The position numbers and the translations under genes are program-made. From Leifsonia sp. Leaf264 (lineage in GTDB: Bacteria > Actinomycetota > Actinomycetes > Actinomycetales > Microbacteriaceae), in the NCBI RefSeq assembly GCF_001422325.1, contig NZ_LMMR01000006.1:124001-188000 (forward strand): a stretch of 64,000 nucleotides of DNA, written 5' to 3'. The notes beneath the pieces were generated by a model that worked only from the letters and a program-made list of their open reading frames with translations, was not told the DNA's origin and searched no databases. Below are positions 48,752-59,400 of this stretch, piece by piece. Every line of letters starts with the position of its first letter. Position 1 is the stretch's first letter.

Positions 48752-49822
48752 ATGCGGGTCGTAAAGGCGGGACCGAAAGCGGGCCCGAACCCAAGCGTCG
48801 AAGACGTCGCTCGTTTGGCTGGCGTATCGCGCGGGACTGTATCTAACGTGCTGAACTATCCGGAGCGGGTAATTCCGTCAAAGGTTGAGCGGGTTCGAGC
48901 TGCGATTAATGAGCTGGGGTATGTGCGCAACGATGCAGCCCGGGCTCTGGCGGCGGGGCAGAGCGAAAGCATCGGGTTCGTTGTCGCCGACATCGAGAAT
49001 TCGCTCTTCATCGACATGATCCATGGAGCTCAGGACCGCGCAAAGGATGCGGGTCGTTCCATGCTGTTGGGGAACGCAGAGTGTGACCTTGGTCAGCAGA
49101 ACTCTTACCTGGACCTGTTCGATGAGACACGGGTCGCCGGGCTCCTGCTTGCCCCGATGGAAGACTCCTCGGACGGCGTGAAACGCATGCGTTCACATGG
49201 TCGGCAGATTGTGCTCCTGAATTATGACCCCAACGACGATAAGTGCTGCGCGGTACTCGTTGACAACGAGATGGTCGGCTATTTGGCTGCCGCGCACCTC
49301 ATAGAACTCGGACGAACTCATCTGGCGTACGTCGCCGGTCACGACAGCTACCAACCGGTTCACGCACGCCGAGTGGGTATGAGGCGTGCCGTCGAAGAAG
49401 CCGGTCCCGCCGTGACGTTGACGGAAGTGGACACGGCGGGCCTTCTGGCCGCGGACGGTGCCGCCTACGCCGAGGATTACCTGGCTCTAGCTTCTGCAGA
49501 CCGACCCGACGGCGTCGTCTGCGTGACGGACGACATCGCGCATGGGTTCATCACCGGACTCCTTGCCGGCAGCTCACTTCGCGTTCCTGAGGACGTGGCG
49601 GTGATCGGCTGCGAGAATAACAGGTCGGTCGTGAGCGGCCCGATCGCGTTGACCACGGTTGTTCCACCTGGCAGGGAGATGGGCGTGGCCGCCTCCGCAT
49701 TGCTTTTCGAAGAGATCGAGAACGGCGACGATCACGTCCACCGAACCGAGGTGTTCGAACCCACTCTGGTTGGACGGGAAAGCACTATCGGACGGGATCT
49801 AGCTCTCGCCCAAGGCCGATAG
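48752..49822 (+). CDS. LacI family regulator of the GH43 gene
   Basis: A 356-residue LacI/GalR protein. The helix-turn-helix (PSVEDVARLAGVSRGTVSNVLN) and hinge (LGYVRNDAARAL) are followed by a sugar-binding domain. The frame is open upstream to 48554, through the operators, but the ATG at 48752 follows GGGGGAAA and gives a normal N-terminus. Its DNA-reading helix (GVSRGTVSNVLN) is almost the same as that of the LacI protein at the right end (GVSIGTVSNALN), in line with the shared operator type. Confidence 0.87.
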   Translation: MRVVKAGPKAGPNPSVEDVARLAGVSRGTVSNVLNYPERVIPSKVERVRAAINELGYVRNDAARALAAGQSESIGFVVADIENSLFIDMIHGAQDRAKDAGRSMLLGNAECDLGQQNSYLDLFDETRVAGLLLAPMEDSSDGVKRMRSHGRQIVLLNYDPNDDKCCAVLVDNEMVGYLAAAHLIELGRTHLAYVAGHDSYQPVHARRVGMRRAVEEAGPAVTLTEVDTAGLLAADGAAYAEDYLALASADRPDGVVCVTDDIAHGFITGLLAGSSLRVPEDVAVIGCENNRSVVSGPIALTTVVPPGREMGVAASALLFEEIENGDDHVHRTEVFEPTLVGRESTIGRDLALAQGR

Positions 49823-49865
49823 CAGCACCCATTTCCCCGCCCGCCGCGGTACCGGGCGCGCCAAC

Positions 49866-49900
49866 CGCTGGGCGCCCTCTCATGAAGAGGACGCCCGGCG
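49866..49900. terminator. Hairpin between LacI and the isomerase-like gene
   Basis: CGCTGGGCGCCCTCT pairs with AGAGGACGCCCGGCG (15 bp, two mismatches, 5-base loop) in the 81-bp space between two convergent genes. It should end the long rhamnoside operon and the LacI transcript. Confidence 0.65.
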
Positions 49901-49903
49901 GAG

Positions 49904-51340
49904 TTACACGAGACGGAACTCGATGCCGAGCAGTGACGCAGCAGCTTTGTAGTCGGCGGCCCGGTGACCGATGGACAGCGACCAGTGGTGGCCGATTCCC
50001 GTGGAACTCCAGTCGTCAACCCACTCCCCCGGGTCGCGGCCGAAATCGACCCGCGAGGTGGTGTTACCGATTTCGAGGAGCGGTCCGGGCACGACAGCAC
50101 CTTCCGAAGCCACGAACGCCAGAGCTCCGTCCCGGTCCTGCCCTAATCCGAGCAGGGTAACCGGGCCGTGCTGGACATCAAACTCGACTGATACGCCCCA
50201 GCCGCGTTTGCCGTGGTAGACGCCGAGGCCTCGCAGAAGCGGCGCGCCGGCAGAGACTGCGAGGTGGGCTGGACCGTCGTGGCCCATCTCGACCACGTTG
50301 TCGTCGAAGTTGAGGGCTTGGATTTCGCAGAAGGAGCCCCCTGCACCGACGACTTGGGTGGCGAGTTGGGCGACGGTGGTTCGCAGTTCGTACTCTCCGG
50401 TGGCGGGGATACCTCGTGCGGTGAGTAGCGATGCGCCGAGGATCATTCCGGCGCCCAGGCGTTCATGTTGTTCGCCGTTTCGTCCGCGGTGGTAGTACGC
50501 CAACGAGTCCAGTTCGAATTCGTCGACAAGGCGGTCCAGCGCGACGGAAACTCGGGCACCCCAGGCGAAGTCTTCCTCTTTGACTGTTGCGTCGAGGGTG
50601 AAGATCTTACGCGCGAGGTCCATGCGTTCCGCGGTCTCTCGCTCGGAGACTTCGTCGACGAGCACTCGGAGGTCGTCGAACTCGAGTACTTCGACGTGAG
50701 ATCCGAACGTTGTGGGCAGCAGAGTGAGGTCGGTGGATACGTCCAGCATGCCCGGATAGACGTGCCCCATCAGTCCGTGGCGGGCGTGGCGAAGGGCAGC
50801 ACGCACGTGGGCAGCGTGTATCCACTGTTCGATGCGAGCCCAGGCGGTCTCCTGTCTCAACCAGCCGGAGACTGATCGGAACGGGATACCGGCACGGCGG
50901 AACACGTTGCCGACCTCTGGCACCGGGCACTGTCCGCAGTATGCGAGCCAGAGGCCGGTGTCGAAGCTGGCATGGTCCATCTTCTCGGTCGGCTGGAGGT
51001 CGATGACGAGGACGGGCGTGTTGGTTCGTTGGGCGATGGGAAGCACCATGGAGCTGGTCAGGTAGGTGGTGAGGAACATGACAATCAGGTCGCAGTCGGC
51101 GACCCGGAGTTTCTCGGCGGCGATGTCGCCCTCTTGTGCGTCGGAGATGAATCCCACGTCGATCACTTGCGCGTCCATGTCTTGGAACCGGTTGGATACG
51201 TAACTGGCAGATTCCTGGAGTTGCGGAAGTAGTCCGGGGAACTGGGGCCAGTATGTTCCCAGCCCGCCGGCAACCAGGCCCACTCGGGTCTGTCGGCGGA
51301 GCTTGGGCGAGAGAAGCTTGGCGATATCGGTGGTGCTCAT
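49904..51340 (-). CDS. L-fucose/L-arabinose isomerase-like protein
   Basis: A 478-residue protein of the fucose/arabinose isomerase superfamily. It begins RQTRVGLVAGGLGTYWPQF and has VIDVGFISDAQEGDIAAEKL, the domain break LMGHVYPGMLDVSTDLT and a C-terminal beta domain with GAGGSFCEIQALNF and GHHWSLSIGHRA. Members interconvert aldoses and ketoses with Mn2+; this subgroup has no fixed substrate. It starts at 51340, 34 bp after the rhamnose isomerase. As last gene of the operon it may handle a second deoxy- or pentose sugar released from the same glycoside. Confidence 0.75.
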   Translation of the reverse strand: MSTTDIAKLLSPKLRRQTRVGLVAGGLGTYWPQFPGLLPQLQESASYVSNRFQDMDAQVIDVGFISDAQEGDIAAEKLRVADCDLIVMFLTTYLTSSMVLPIAQRTNTPVLVIDLQPTEKMDHASFDTGLWLAYCGQCPVPEVGNVFRRAGIPFRSVSGWLRQETAWARIEQWIHAAHVRAALRHARHGLMGHVYPGMLDVSTDLTLLPTTFGSHVEVLEFDDLRVLVDEVSERETAERMDLARKIFTLDATVKEEDFAWGARVSVALDRLVDEFELDSLAYYHRGRNGEQHERLGAGMILGASLLTARGIPATGEYELRTTVAQLATQVVGAGGSFCEIQALNFDDNVVEMGHDGPAHLAVSAGAPLLRGLGVYHGKRGWGVSVEFDVQHGPVTLLGLGQDRDGALAFVASEGAVVPGPLLEIGNTTSRVDFGRDPGEWVDDWSSTGIGHHWSLSIGHRAADYKAAASLLGIEFRLV

Positions 51341-51374
51341 TCTTCGTTCCTTTGTGTCAAGAGTGTGGGGAGGG

Positions 51375-52541
51375 TCAGGCGCCCCAGCTGAGCTGGGTTC
51401 CTCCGGCGCGGTCCTCGGCGATCCGCTGCTGGTAGCCGGATGCCGCGTAGGCGGCCATCGGGTCGCCCGCGAGGCCGCGGCTCTCACGCCAGGCGGCGAG
51501 GTCGGGACGTACATCCGTGTAGAAGGCGTCCATCAGGATGCCGTTGGCGCCGAGCACGTCGTGCGCCTCCTGGGCTGCCGTGAGGGCGGCGCTGTCGACG
51601 AGCAGCGCTCGGGCCGTCATCTCCTGCACGTTCAGTACTGAGCGGATCTGGCCCGGGATCTTGTCCTCGACGTTGTGGCACTGGTCGAGCATGAAGGCCA
51701 CGGGGGAGTCGGGTCCGTAGCCGCCTCCGCGCACGACCTCGTAGATGATGCGGAACAGCTGGAACGGGTCGGCAGCGCCCACGATGAGGTCGTCGTCGGC
51801 GTAGAAGCGCGAGTTGAAGTCGAAGGAGCCGAGCTTGCCGAGGCGCAGCAGCTGCATGACGATGAACTCGATGTTGGTGCCGGGAGCGTGGTGGCCGGTG
51901 TCGAGGCACACCATCGCCTTGTCGCCGAGGGTCGCGACCTGGGCGTAGCTGGTACCCCAGTCGGGAACATCCGTGTGGTAGAAAGCCGGCTCGAAGAACT
52001 TGTACTCCAGCACCAGGCGGTGCTCGTCGCCGAGGCGGTCGTAGATCTGGCGCAGTGAGTCGTTCAGGCGGTCCTGGCGGCCGCGCAGGTCGCCCTGGCC
52101 CGGGTAGTTGGTGCCGTCGGCGAGCCAGATCTTGAGGTCCTGCGAGCCCGTCGAGTGCATGATGTCGATGCACTCGTAGTGGTGGTCGATGGCCTTCTGG
52201 CGGATGGCCGGGTCGACGTGCGTGAGGGAGCCGAACTTGTAGTCGTTGTCCTGGAAGGTGTTCGAGTTCACGGTGCCGAGCGCGACTCCGTGGTCCTCGG
52301 CGAAGGCGCGCAGCGCCGCGTAGTCGTCGACCTTGTCCCACGGGATGTGCAGCGCGACCTTCGGGGCGAGCGCCGTGAAGCGGTTTACCGTCGCGGCGTC
52401 CGCGATCTTCTCCTCGGGCGTGCGCGGGGTGCCGGGTGTCGTGAACACCTTGAAACGGGTGCCGGAGTTGCCGAACGCCCACGAGGGCAGCTCGATCGCC
52501 TGCTGCTCGAGCAGGGCGAGGGTGTCTGGGAAGAGGCTCAC
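51375..52541 (-). CDS. rhaI: L-rhamnose isomerase, Pseudomonas stutzeri type
   Basis: A 388-residue TIM-barrel isomerase of the L-RhI group, which is distinct from E. coli RhaA. Metal-site stretches LEYKFFEPAF (Glu), VCLDTGHHAPGTNIE (Asp, His) and FDFNSRFYADDDLIVG (Asp) are present, with DLKIWLADGTNYPGQGD earlier. It converts L-rhamnose to L-rhamnulose and related enzymes accept several aldoses. The GTG at 52541 stands behind AAAGGAACC; ATG-like starts further up lie in antisense sequence. It follows the two rhamnosidases in one transcript, in line with use of released rhamnose. Confidence 0.88.
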   Translation of the reverse strand: MSLFPDTLALLEQQAIELPSWAFGNSGTRFKVFTTPGTPRTPEEKIADAATVNRFTALAPKVALHIPWDKVDDYAALRAFAEDHGVALGTVNSNTFQDNDYKFGSLTHVDPAIRQKAIDHHYECIDIMHSTGSQDLKIWLADGTNYPGQGDLRGRQDRLNDSLRQIYDRLGDEHRLVLEYKFFEPAFYHTDVPDWGTSYAQVATLGDKAMVCLDTGHHAPGTNIEFIVMQLLRLGKLGSFDFNSRFYADDDLIVGAADPFQLFRIIYEVVRGGGYGPDSPVAFMLDQCHNVEDKIPGQIRSVLNVQEMTARALLVDSAALTAAQEAHDVLGANGILMDAFYTDVRPDLAAWRESRGLAGDPMAAYAASGYQQRIAEDRAGGTQLSWGA

Positions 52542-52576
52542 GAGTGGTTCCTTTCGGAGTGGCGTACGAGGTTTCG

Positions 52577-53848
52577 CTACCGCGGCCGGAGGACCCGGTC
52601 GAGGTGGTCGTTGGTGAACTTCCCGCCGGGGTCGGTGCGGGCTATGAGGTCCCACATGTCATCGATGCGTTCGTACAGCGGGATGAGAGAGCCGGCGGTC
52701 TGGTGGTGCAGTTTTCCCCAGTGGGTTCGCCCGCCGTACAGCACGAGAGCCTGTTCGATCTGTGGGAGGAGTTTCGCGACTGCGTCCGGGTGGTTATGCC
52801 AGGTGAAGTGGATGCCGAGGACGGGCTGCCGGTGGGCCGGGCTCAGCCAGAGCTCGTCTGCGGCTGTTGTGCGTAGTTCCGTGCCGACAAGGTGCGGTTT
52901 CATCTGGCCGCCCAGCGGCCGCAGCGCTTGGAGGGCGGCGGCTGCTATGTCCAGGTCGACGAAGTATTCGGTCTGGATTTCCGAGCCGACGCTGGGGGTG
53001 GCGTCCAGCCGGAAGTGAGGCAGTCGATGTGCCCACGGCCCGGCGATGCCGAATTCCGTCAGGTTGCTGTCGAGTGCATCAGTGAGGGGCGGGCTAGACG
53101 GATGGTCGAGTGTGGCGCCGAACAGATCGGGGGCCGGCATGACGTCCACGGAGTCCACCCGCTGTTTCACCCACACGTGGCTGTCCTCGGAAACCCAGTC
53201 GGTGAAGATGCTGACGCTGTACCCGGATGCGGTCACAGCAAGCAGGTTGGGGAGAAGTTCGTTCCAGTGCAGCCCACGGTAGACGTCTTGTCTAACCAGG
53301 TATGACGGTTCGATAGCCAGGGTGACTCGCACCAGCACACCAAGCGCTCCAAGAGCGATCACTGAGCCGCCGAAATCGGGGTCTCCCTTTCGAACGGTTC
53401 TGAGGTCTCCGTCCGGGCCGACGAAGGTGAGGGCTCGCACTGCTGTGGAGAGGTTCCCGTTGCGGTTGCCGGAGCCATGAGTTCCGGTTGAGATGGCTCC
53501 GCCGACGGAGATGTGTGGGAGTGAACCCATGTTGTGCAGAGCCCATCCCCGTTCTTCGAGGAAGTCTGCGAGAACCCCGTACCGGGTGCCGGCACCGACA
53601 GTGACGGTGCGGGCAGTCGGGTCGAGTTCGACGTCGGCAGGTATGGACGTGACCGTGACCAGCGTGCCGGTGGTGTCCGCGAGGTCATTGAACGAGTGCC
53701 GGGTACCGAGCGTTCGAATGCGATCTGCGTCAGCGACGAGACGCTGCACCTCTGGAATTGATTCTGCGTGCGCGATTCCAGCCGCTTGATACTGGTACGT
53801 TCCTGCCCAGTTGAGGCCGACAGCAGTCCTGAGCATGTCCGCGTTCAT
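52577..53848 (-). CDS. Alditol-oxidase-like FAD-dependent oxidase (GLO/ALO family)
   Basis: A 423-residue protein of the vanillyl-alcohol-oxidase/aldonolactone-oxidase family. RIRTLGTRHSFNDLADT carries His51 at the place of the covalent flavin His in Streptomyces AldO, followed by LPHISVGGAISTGTHGSG. The C-terminal WGKLHHQTAG and DPGGKFTNDHL motifs are those of ALO/alditol oxidases. It oxidises a polyol or sugar alcohol with O2, giving H2O2. Its ATG overlaps the GH78 stop by 4 bp, so it is an integral part of the rhamnoside operon, an unusual partner that could oxidise an alditol or a sugar. Confidence 0.82.
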   Translation of the reverse strand: MNADMLRTAVGLNWAGTYQYQAAGIAHAESIPEVQRLVADADRIRTLGTRHSFNDLADTTGTLVTVTSIPADVELDPTARTVTVGAGTRYGVLADFLEERGWALHNMGSLPHISVGGAISTGTHGSGNRNGNLSTAVRALTFVGPDGDLRTVRKGDPDFGGSVIALGALGVLVRVTLAIEPSYLVRQDVYRGLHWNELLPNLLAVTASGYSVSIFTDWVSEDSHVWVKQRVDSVDVMPAPDLFGATLDHPSSPPLTDALDSNLTEFGIAGPWAHRLPHFRLDATPSVGSEIQTEYFVDLDIAAAALQALRPLGGQMKPHLVGTELRTTAADELWLSPAHRQPVLGIHFTWHNHPDAVAKLLPQIEQALVLYGGRTHWGKLHHQTAGSLIPLYERIDDMWDLIARTDPGGKFTNDHLDRVLRPR

Positions 53849-56463
53849 GCGGTCCTCGGCTGCACATGTGGGGTCGTGTTCCCGATCGGTGCCGTCAAAT
53901 GATGGGTTCCTGAGTCAACGACCACCGGTTCCTGTCCGGGAAGTTCGGCTATTCCTGTGGCCCCTGTCGGGACGGTTAGATGGACGTGGAGGGTGCCGTC
54001 GATGATCTCCCATCCGATGCCGACTTCCCCGTAGGGGGAGAGATGGCGCGCATAGGCGAAGGTCAGCTGTCCACCGGGTTCTGGACGGAACCCAACCGTC
54101 CGGTATCCCGGCTCTAACGCTTCTAAACCTGCGACCCTGCGGTGCATCCAGTCGGCGACGGCTCCGAGGGCGTAGTGGTTGAACGACGTCATCCCGCCCG
54201 GGTTGATGCTCCCGTCCGGGAGCATGCTGTCCCACCGTTCCCAGATGGTGGTGCCTCCCATGACGACCGCGTATAGCCAGGACGGGCAGTTCTCCTGGAG
54301 CAGAAGCTTGAATGCGGCGTCGCGGTGGCCGGTACCGCTGAGAGCGTCCAGGATGACGTTGGTTCCGGCAAATCCGGTTGGGATGGTGTAGCCCGCCTCG
54401 GCAACCAATGCGGCGAGCCGATCGCCGGCGCGGGCGCGCAGTTCCGCCGGCAGCAGGTTGAACGTGATCGCCAATGCGTAGGCGGTGGGTGCGTCGCTGG
54501 TGAGGGTGCCGTCCTCGTTGACGTACTCGTCGATGAACGCTGCGTTGATCGTCTTGGCGAGGGTGCTGTAACGGTCAGCGTCGTGCGGGTTGTTCAGAAG
54601 TTCGGCCATACGACTGAGGTGGCGCGTCGACCATGCAGCGTAGGCAGTGGCGACCAGGTATCGGTCTGTGCGGGCATCGGCGGGGTCATCTGGGGGGGCT
54701 GCCGGATCGAGCCAGTCCCCCAGCTGCATCCCGGTGTTCCACAGGTGGTCGTCTCCGGACAGCTGTGCGACCAGGTCGACCCATCGCCGTGCGCTGTCGT
54801 ACTGGCGGGCGAGCACGCCCTTATCGCCGAACCGTTCCCAGATGGTCCAGGGGGTGAGTACGGCCGCGTCCCCCCACACAGCACCGGGTTGGATGGGGGT
54901 CCAGTAGTCACCGCCGGGGATGACCGGCACATACCAGGGGACGGTGCCGTCGGCGAGCTGCTCGACGGTGAGGTCTTTCAGCCAGGAGCTCAGGAAGCCG
55001 GAGCAGTCGTAAAGGAATGACGCGGTAGGGGCGAAGACTTGGATGTCGCCGGTCCAGCCGAGCCGTTCGTCGCGTTGCGGGCAGTCGGTGGGCAGGTCGA
55101 CGAAGTTGCCGCGCATGCTCCAGACGACGTTCTCGTGGAGACGGTTGAGCAGCGGGTTCGAACTGCCGAACCAGCCGGTGCGGCGCATGTCGTTGTGGTA
55201 CACGTGTGCGACGACGTGATCGGCGATGTTGTCGCCGATCCAGCCTTGGACCTCCGCATATCGGAAGCCGTGCATGGTGAACCGGGGTTCCCATGTTTCG
55301 ACTCCGGTTCCGGCGGTCGTGTATTCGTCGATGGACGCTGCCTCACGAAGCGGCCGGCGGTACAGCTGTCCGTCTTCTAGGACCTCGGCGTGCATCATCC
55401 GAATCCGGGTGCCAGGTGCCGCGTCGACCGTGAGCTGCAGGCGCCCCACGAGGTTCTGGCCGAAGTCGAGCAGGTACCTTCCGTTGTCGAGCTCGTTGAC
55501 TGAGACGGCGTGGATCGTTTCTGTTCGGCGGACGGGGGGTCCGTCAAACCCGGTAAAGGTGGTGAGGTCGAACTCGACCACCCGAACCGGTTCCCAGCCG
55601 TCCGCGATGAACAATTCAGAGCCACCAGACCATCCGGGTCGGCTCCTCGTTGAGTCATACCGTTCGCCGTCATACAGGCTGCTGAACGTGATCGGACCCG
55701 GGCTCGCGAGCCAGTCGTCGCCTGTCCCGAACGTCTCGGTGCGGCCGTCGGTGAGGGTGACTTCCAGTTGCGCGAGAAGTCCGAGCCGGTCGCCGTAGAT
55801 GTTGCGTGTTCCGCCGTCAAAGCCGAGCCGTCCCCGGTACCAGCCGTCCCCCATCCACGCACCCCACGCGTTAGGTCCGGACCGGACCAAGTCGGTGACG
55901 TCGATGGTTGCGACGCGAAGACGGTGCGGGTACACGGTCCAGCCGGGTAGCAGCGCCATGTCGCCGGCGCGGGACCCGTTGATTTCGACTTCAGCGAGGC
56001 CGTGAGCGGTGACGTAGAGGCGAGCCGAGCGCACGTCGCCGCCCACGTAAAAAGCTGCGCGGAGCAGGGGCGGCGGGTTGTCGATCGACGTGTCTTCGTC
56101 CCAGGGCGCGGCGATTCCGACCGCGGACCAGTCCGTCGGATCCAGCAGGCCAGCTTCGACGGTCGACGGGGCCGACCAGTCGCTTGGTTCGTCGTCGCTC
56201 CCCCAAACACGCACACGAACAGTGGCAACCGCTCGGGATGTCAGGGCGGCGGTCGGCCAGTCCACCAGCACCTGTGCGGACGAGTTGACACGCGAGGTCG
56301 ACCAAGTAGCGCCGTCACGTTGGATCTCGATCTCATACGCGTTCTGCTGCCAAGCGGGCGGCGCATTCAGAGTCCAGCTCAGTCGCGGGTTGGTGTCGTA
56401 GACGCCGAAGGCTTCTGTGTGGTGCTCGAACGTGGGAGCGGACACCGTGACGGGCGAACTCAT
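53845..56463 (-). CDS. Alpha-L-rhamnosidase, GH78, cytoplasmic
   Basis: An 872-residue enzyme with the N-terminal beta-sandwich domains of GH78 (PTFEHH..FGVYDTNPRLSW, then RLYVTAHGLAEVEINGSRAG). The (alpha/alpha)6 catalytic barrel holds DCPQRDERLGWTGD (about residues 465-480, with the general acid region) and TTIWERW (about 737, with the base Glu). It cuts terminal alpha-L-rhamnose from glycosides. No signal peptide is present, so it must work on imported oligosaccharides or flavonoid glycosides. It overlaps the GH106 stop and the oxidase start by 4 bp each. Confidence 0.92.
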   Translation of the reverse strand: MSSPVTVSAPTFEHHTEAFGVYDTNPRLSWTLNAPPAWQQNAYEIEIQRDGATWSTSRVNSSAQVLVDWPTAALTSRAVATVRVRVWGSDDEPSDWSAPSTVEAGLLDPTDWSAVGIAAPWDEDTSIDNPPPLLRAAFYVGGDVRSARLYVTAHGLAEVEINGSRAGDMALLPGWTVYPHRLRVATIDVTDLVRSGPNAWGAWMGDGWYRGRLGFDGGTRNIYGDRLGLLAQLEVTLTDGRTETFGTGDDWLASPGPITFSSLYDGERYDSTRSRPGWSGGSELFIADGWEPVRVVEFDLTTFTGFDGPPVRRTETIHAVSVNELDNGRYLLDFGQNLVGRLQLTVDAAPGTRIRMMHAEVLEDGQLYRRPLREAASIDEYTTAGTGVETWEPRFTMHGFRYAEVQGWIGDNIADHVVAHVYHNDMRRTGWFGSSNPLLNRLHENVVWSMRGNFVDLPTDCPQRDERLGWTGDIQVFAPTASFLYDCSGFLSSWLKDLTVEQLADGTVPWYVPVIPGGDYWTPIQPGAVWGDAAVLTPWTIWERFGDKGVLARQYDSARRWVDLVAQLSGDDHLWNTGMQLGDWLDPAAPPDDPADARTDRYLVATAYAAWSTRHLSRMAELLNNPHDADRYSTLAKTINAAFIDEYVNEDGTLTSDAPTAYALAITFNLLPAELRARAGDRLAALVAEAGYTIPTGFAGTNVILDALSGTGHRDAAFKLLLQENCPSWLYAVVMGGTTIWERWDSMLPDGSINPGGMTSFNHYALGAVADWMHRRVAGLEALEPGYRTVGFRPEPGGQLTFAYARHLSPYGEVGIGWEIIDGTLHVHLTVPTGATGIAELPGQEPVVVDSGTHHLTAPIGNTTPHVQPRTA

Positions 56464-59400
56464 CCGACGGTGTCCTGGGTCACGACAAGGTTTACCGGGC
56501 CGAACAGTCCGGCCCGTTTTTGACCGGGGAAGACCCCCGGGGTGGGGGATGCAACATCGAGGTAGCCGGCGAGGGTGTTGTGGACCCGCACCTCCACAAC
56601 ACTGTTCGATCCGATCTGATCGGTGATGTCGACAACATAGGGTCCCCAGGCGAGCTGCCCAGCCGTTGCACCGTCGATCAGAACCTCAACCGAACCGCGC
56701 ACCTGACCGAGGTCGAGCTGTACTCGCTCCCCCTCCCCCAGCGACACGTCGGGCAGGGTGGCACGGTAGCAGACCTCCCCCGCGAGGGCACCTAGACCCA
56801 ACTCGGTCCAATCCTCCAGCGGTGCACTTGTTGCGGCAGTGGACGCGCGCAGCGGGTTGCTGAGCAGAGCTCCTCCTCGGCGTCCGTCCTGCGCGTCAAA
56901 TCGGAGGGTGAGGACCGTTTGGAATTCTGCAGGTGCAGCCAACTCGATGCGACCGTCGCTCGCGATAACGGGGACGCCGTTCAGGAAAGCGGTGAACGTC
57001 TGGTCCGCCGGCACCTCAATGCTGGTCGTCCCAATCGGGAGGGTGCAGCGAAGCCATCGTGGGTCTGAAGCTGTGGGGTTCAGGTCGGGGATCACATTAG
57101 CGACGACGCCGTCTGGGTAGGGCGGCTTCTCCAACCACCCGGCCTGCGGCAACGGGTGAGGACGCGGGACGAGGGAGAGCAGCCGCGGGTCACCCCACTG
57201 GCGGGAGCGGCGCGCAAGCAGCGTTGGGACGGAATCGCGGGTTGCGGTCCATGCTCCCTGCCCAGTGAGAAGGTCCAAACCTCCGAAAGCGGCGGGCACC
57301 GAGTCGACAACAACAGCAACTTGGCGGTCGGAGTCGACGGAGCGCAGCTCGAGGATGTTGGTGCCGATCTGCAGATGGGGTGCCAGGTCGTACGGGTGGA
57401 AGCGGGCTTCCCGGTGACCGCCGTAGGGGTGGAAAGCGTTCTGCCTGCCGACTTCGGTCCCGTTGATGAAGATGGTGCAGGGCTGTTCGGCGCCCACCTG
57501 GATTCGCCCGTCCTTCGGCTGAGCATCCAGGTCGAAGGTGCGTGTCACCGAGACAACACTGGCCGTTACTGGCAGGTCGGTCGGAACGACCCATTCGGCG
57601 CGCTGATATGCGGCCAGATCGCCGACGACAGCGAAGTTCGCACGGACGGGCTCCCGCTCCATAGCAGTGAATCGGAACTCAACCCGGTGCCGCCCGGACG
57701 TGACGGGAACAGACGACCAGTAGCCTGCATCTTCTGCGGCCGGGTGACGAATGTCATCGATACGGATCTCCGCGCGGGCGTTTACTCCGACGACGAGTGT
57801 GTGGTTGTCGTCCGGCACGTCGATCCAAGTTCGCGCGGCGACGACGTCACCCGCTTCGACATCTTTCCAGGAGAGGAACTCTTCCGGCACGTAGCCTTTC
57901 GGCCCCAAGTTGTCGCGATGCATCACGTCGTCCCGGATACCTCGAGACAACGACCATTCCGCCTCCATCCACGCGTACTCAGGGATCGTTTCAGAGGACA
58001 CCGGACCGGCGACCTCCCCGAAGGGACCGAACGTCGCCACCGCGGGGCGCCAGATGGTGTCGTTGTCGAGTGACTCGCCCACGGCGGTTTCGAAAGACCA
58101 CACTTCGATGGGAAGGACGCCTTCACGGTCGCGGCTCGCGAAATCGCCCCACCGGTTATCGAGCGTCGAGGTGGGCTCAACCGTCCAGTCGGTCACGGCG
58201 ATGCTTGACCCGGTCCGAGCTTGACGCGGAACCGCACGGTCGGCAGGGGGCAACTGGTCGCCGATGGCGAGCAACGTGACGCTGCCGTCACGGAAGTCCA
58301 CGTCGATCGTGAGGGTGCCGTCGTCGTGGACGGTGACAGCGACGTCACTGCGTTCCCCTGTGGTCGGGTTCCATCGCTGAACGTGACGGGCCTGTGTCCC
58401 GTGCAGCGTTACCTGGCTGGTTCGCTCTCCGATCGGTCGGAAGTTGTAGCCGGTCTCGCGCAAACCTTCCCAGAAGGACGCCCAACCTACCTCGATCCAA
58501 TCGAGATAGCCTTCGTCGCCCTTATAGATGGGTTGCTCGGTTCCGGTGCTGGCGTCGTGAGCGAACAGGGCGAGCAGGTAGCCGCCGGCGACCTCGCGGA
58601 GAAGGCTCGGTACGTCTGTTTGCACCCACGGGGTAGTGCGTCGCAGCTTGTCGACCACCTCACCGGCAGTGGCCACGGCGATGACGTGTCCAGCGTCGAC
58701 GGCTGTACTGAATGCCTCCGCTCCGGGGCCCGTGCCGAGGAAGGCATCCGGAACTGTCTCGACCGCGACGAGAGTTCCTCCGGCGTCCACGAACCGCGCC
58801 AGCGTTTGAGCGGCTTCATCGTCGATCACGGTCATCGCGGGGAGGATCACGTTGCGGAACACAGCTGGGCCGATGTGCAGGCCAGCCTCATCTACACGAG
58901 CGTCCGCCAGCAGCACGTCGTTGACGATTTCGTACTCATACGCGGCCTCGTCGAGGATGCCGCGTCGCTCAGAGGACCACGCCGTCTCGCCGTTCAAAGA
59001 GTGGTACGTGCGAGTAGCTGCGGCGGCTGCGTTGGTGGGGCCGGTGAATGTGTACCCGGCCTGCACAGTCGTCGTGGGGAAGATGAGAGCGGTGTCGGCC
59101 ACCAGGGTGCCGTGAGAGAGCGCTTCACTCAGGCGTGTGACCGCCCCAGAGAGGATGTGATACTCCGGCCAGTACGGCTGACGCCAGCATGTTGACGGCG
59201 GCGCCCACTCCCACCAACCTCCGGGGGTGCTGTAGTAGACGGCATGCGGGTCGTACAAAGTGGCACCGCGCTTCAGGAACGGCGCTAGCCAGTCGTAGGT
59301 TTCCTCGAGGGTGCCGCCCCACCCGGAAGAGTGGAACGCTTCGATCCACGTCCGGGTCCCGCCGGACAGGTGCGCCATGGAGCTGTGCACTTTGGGGTCG

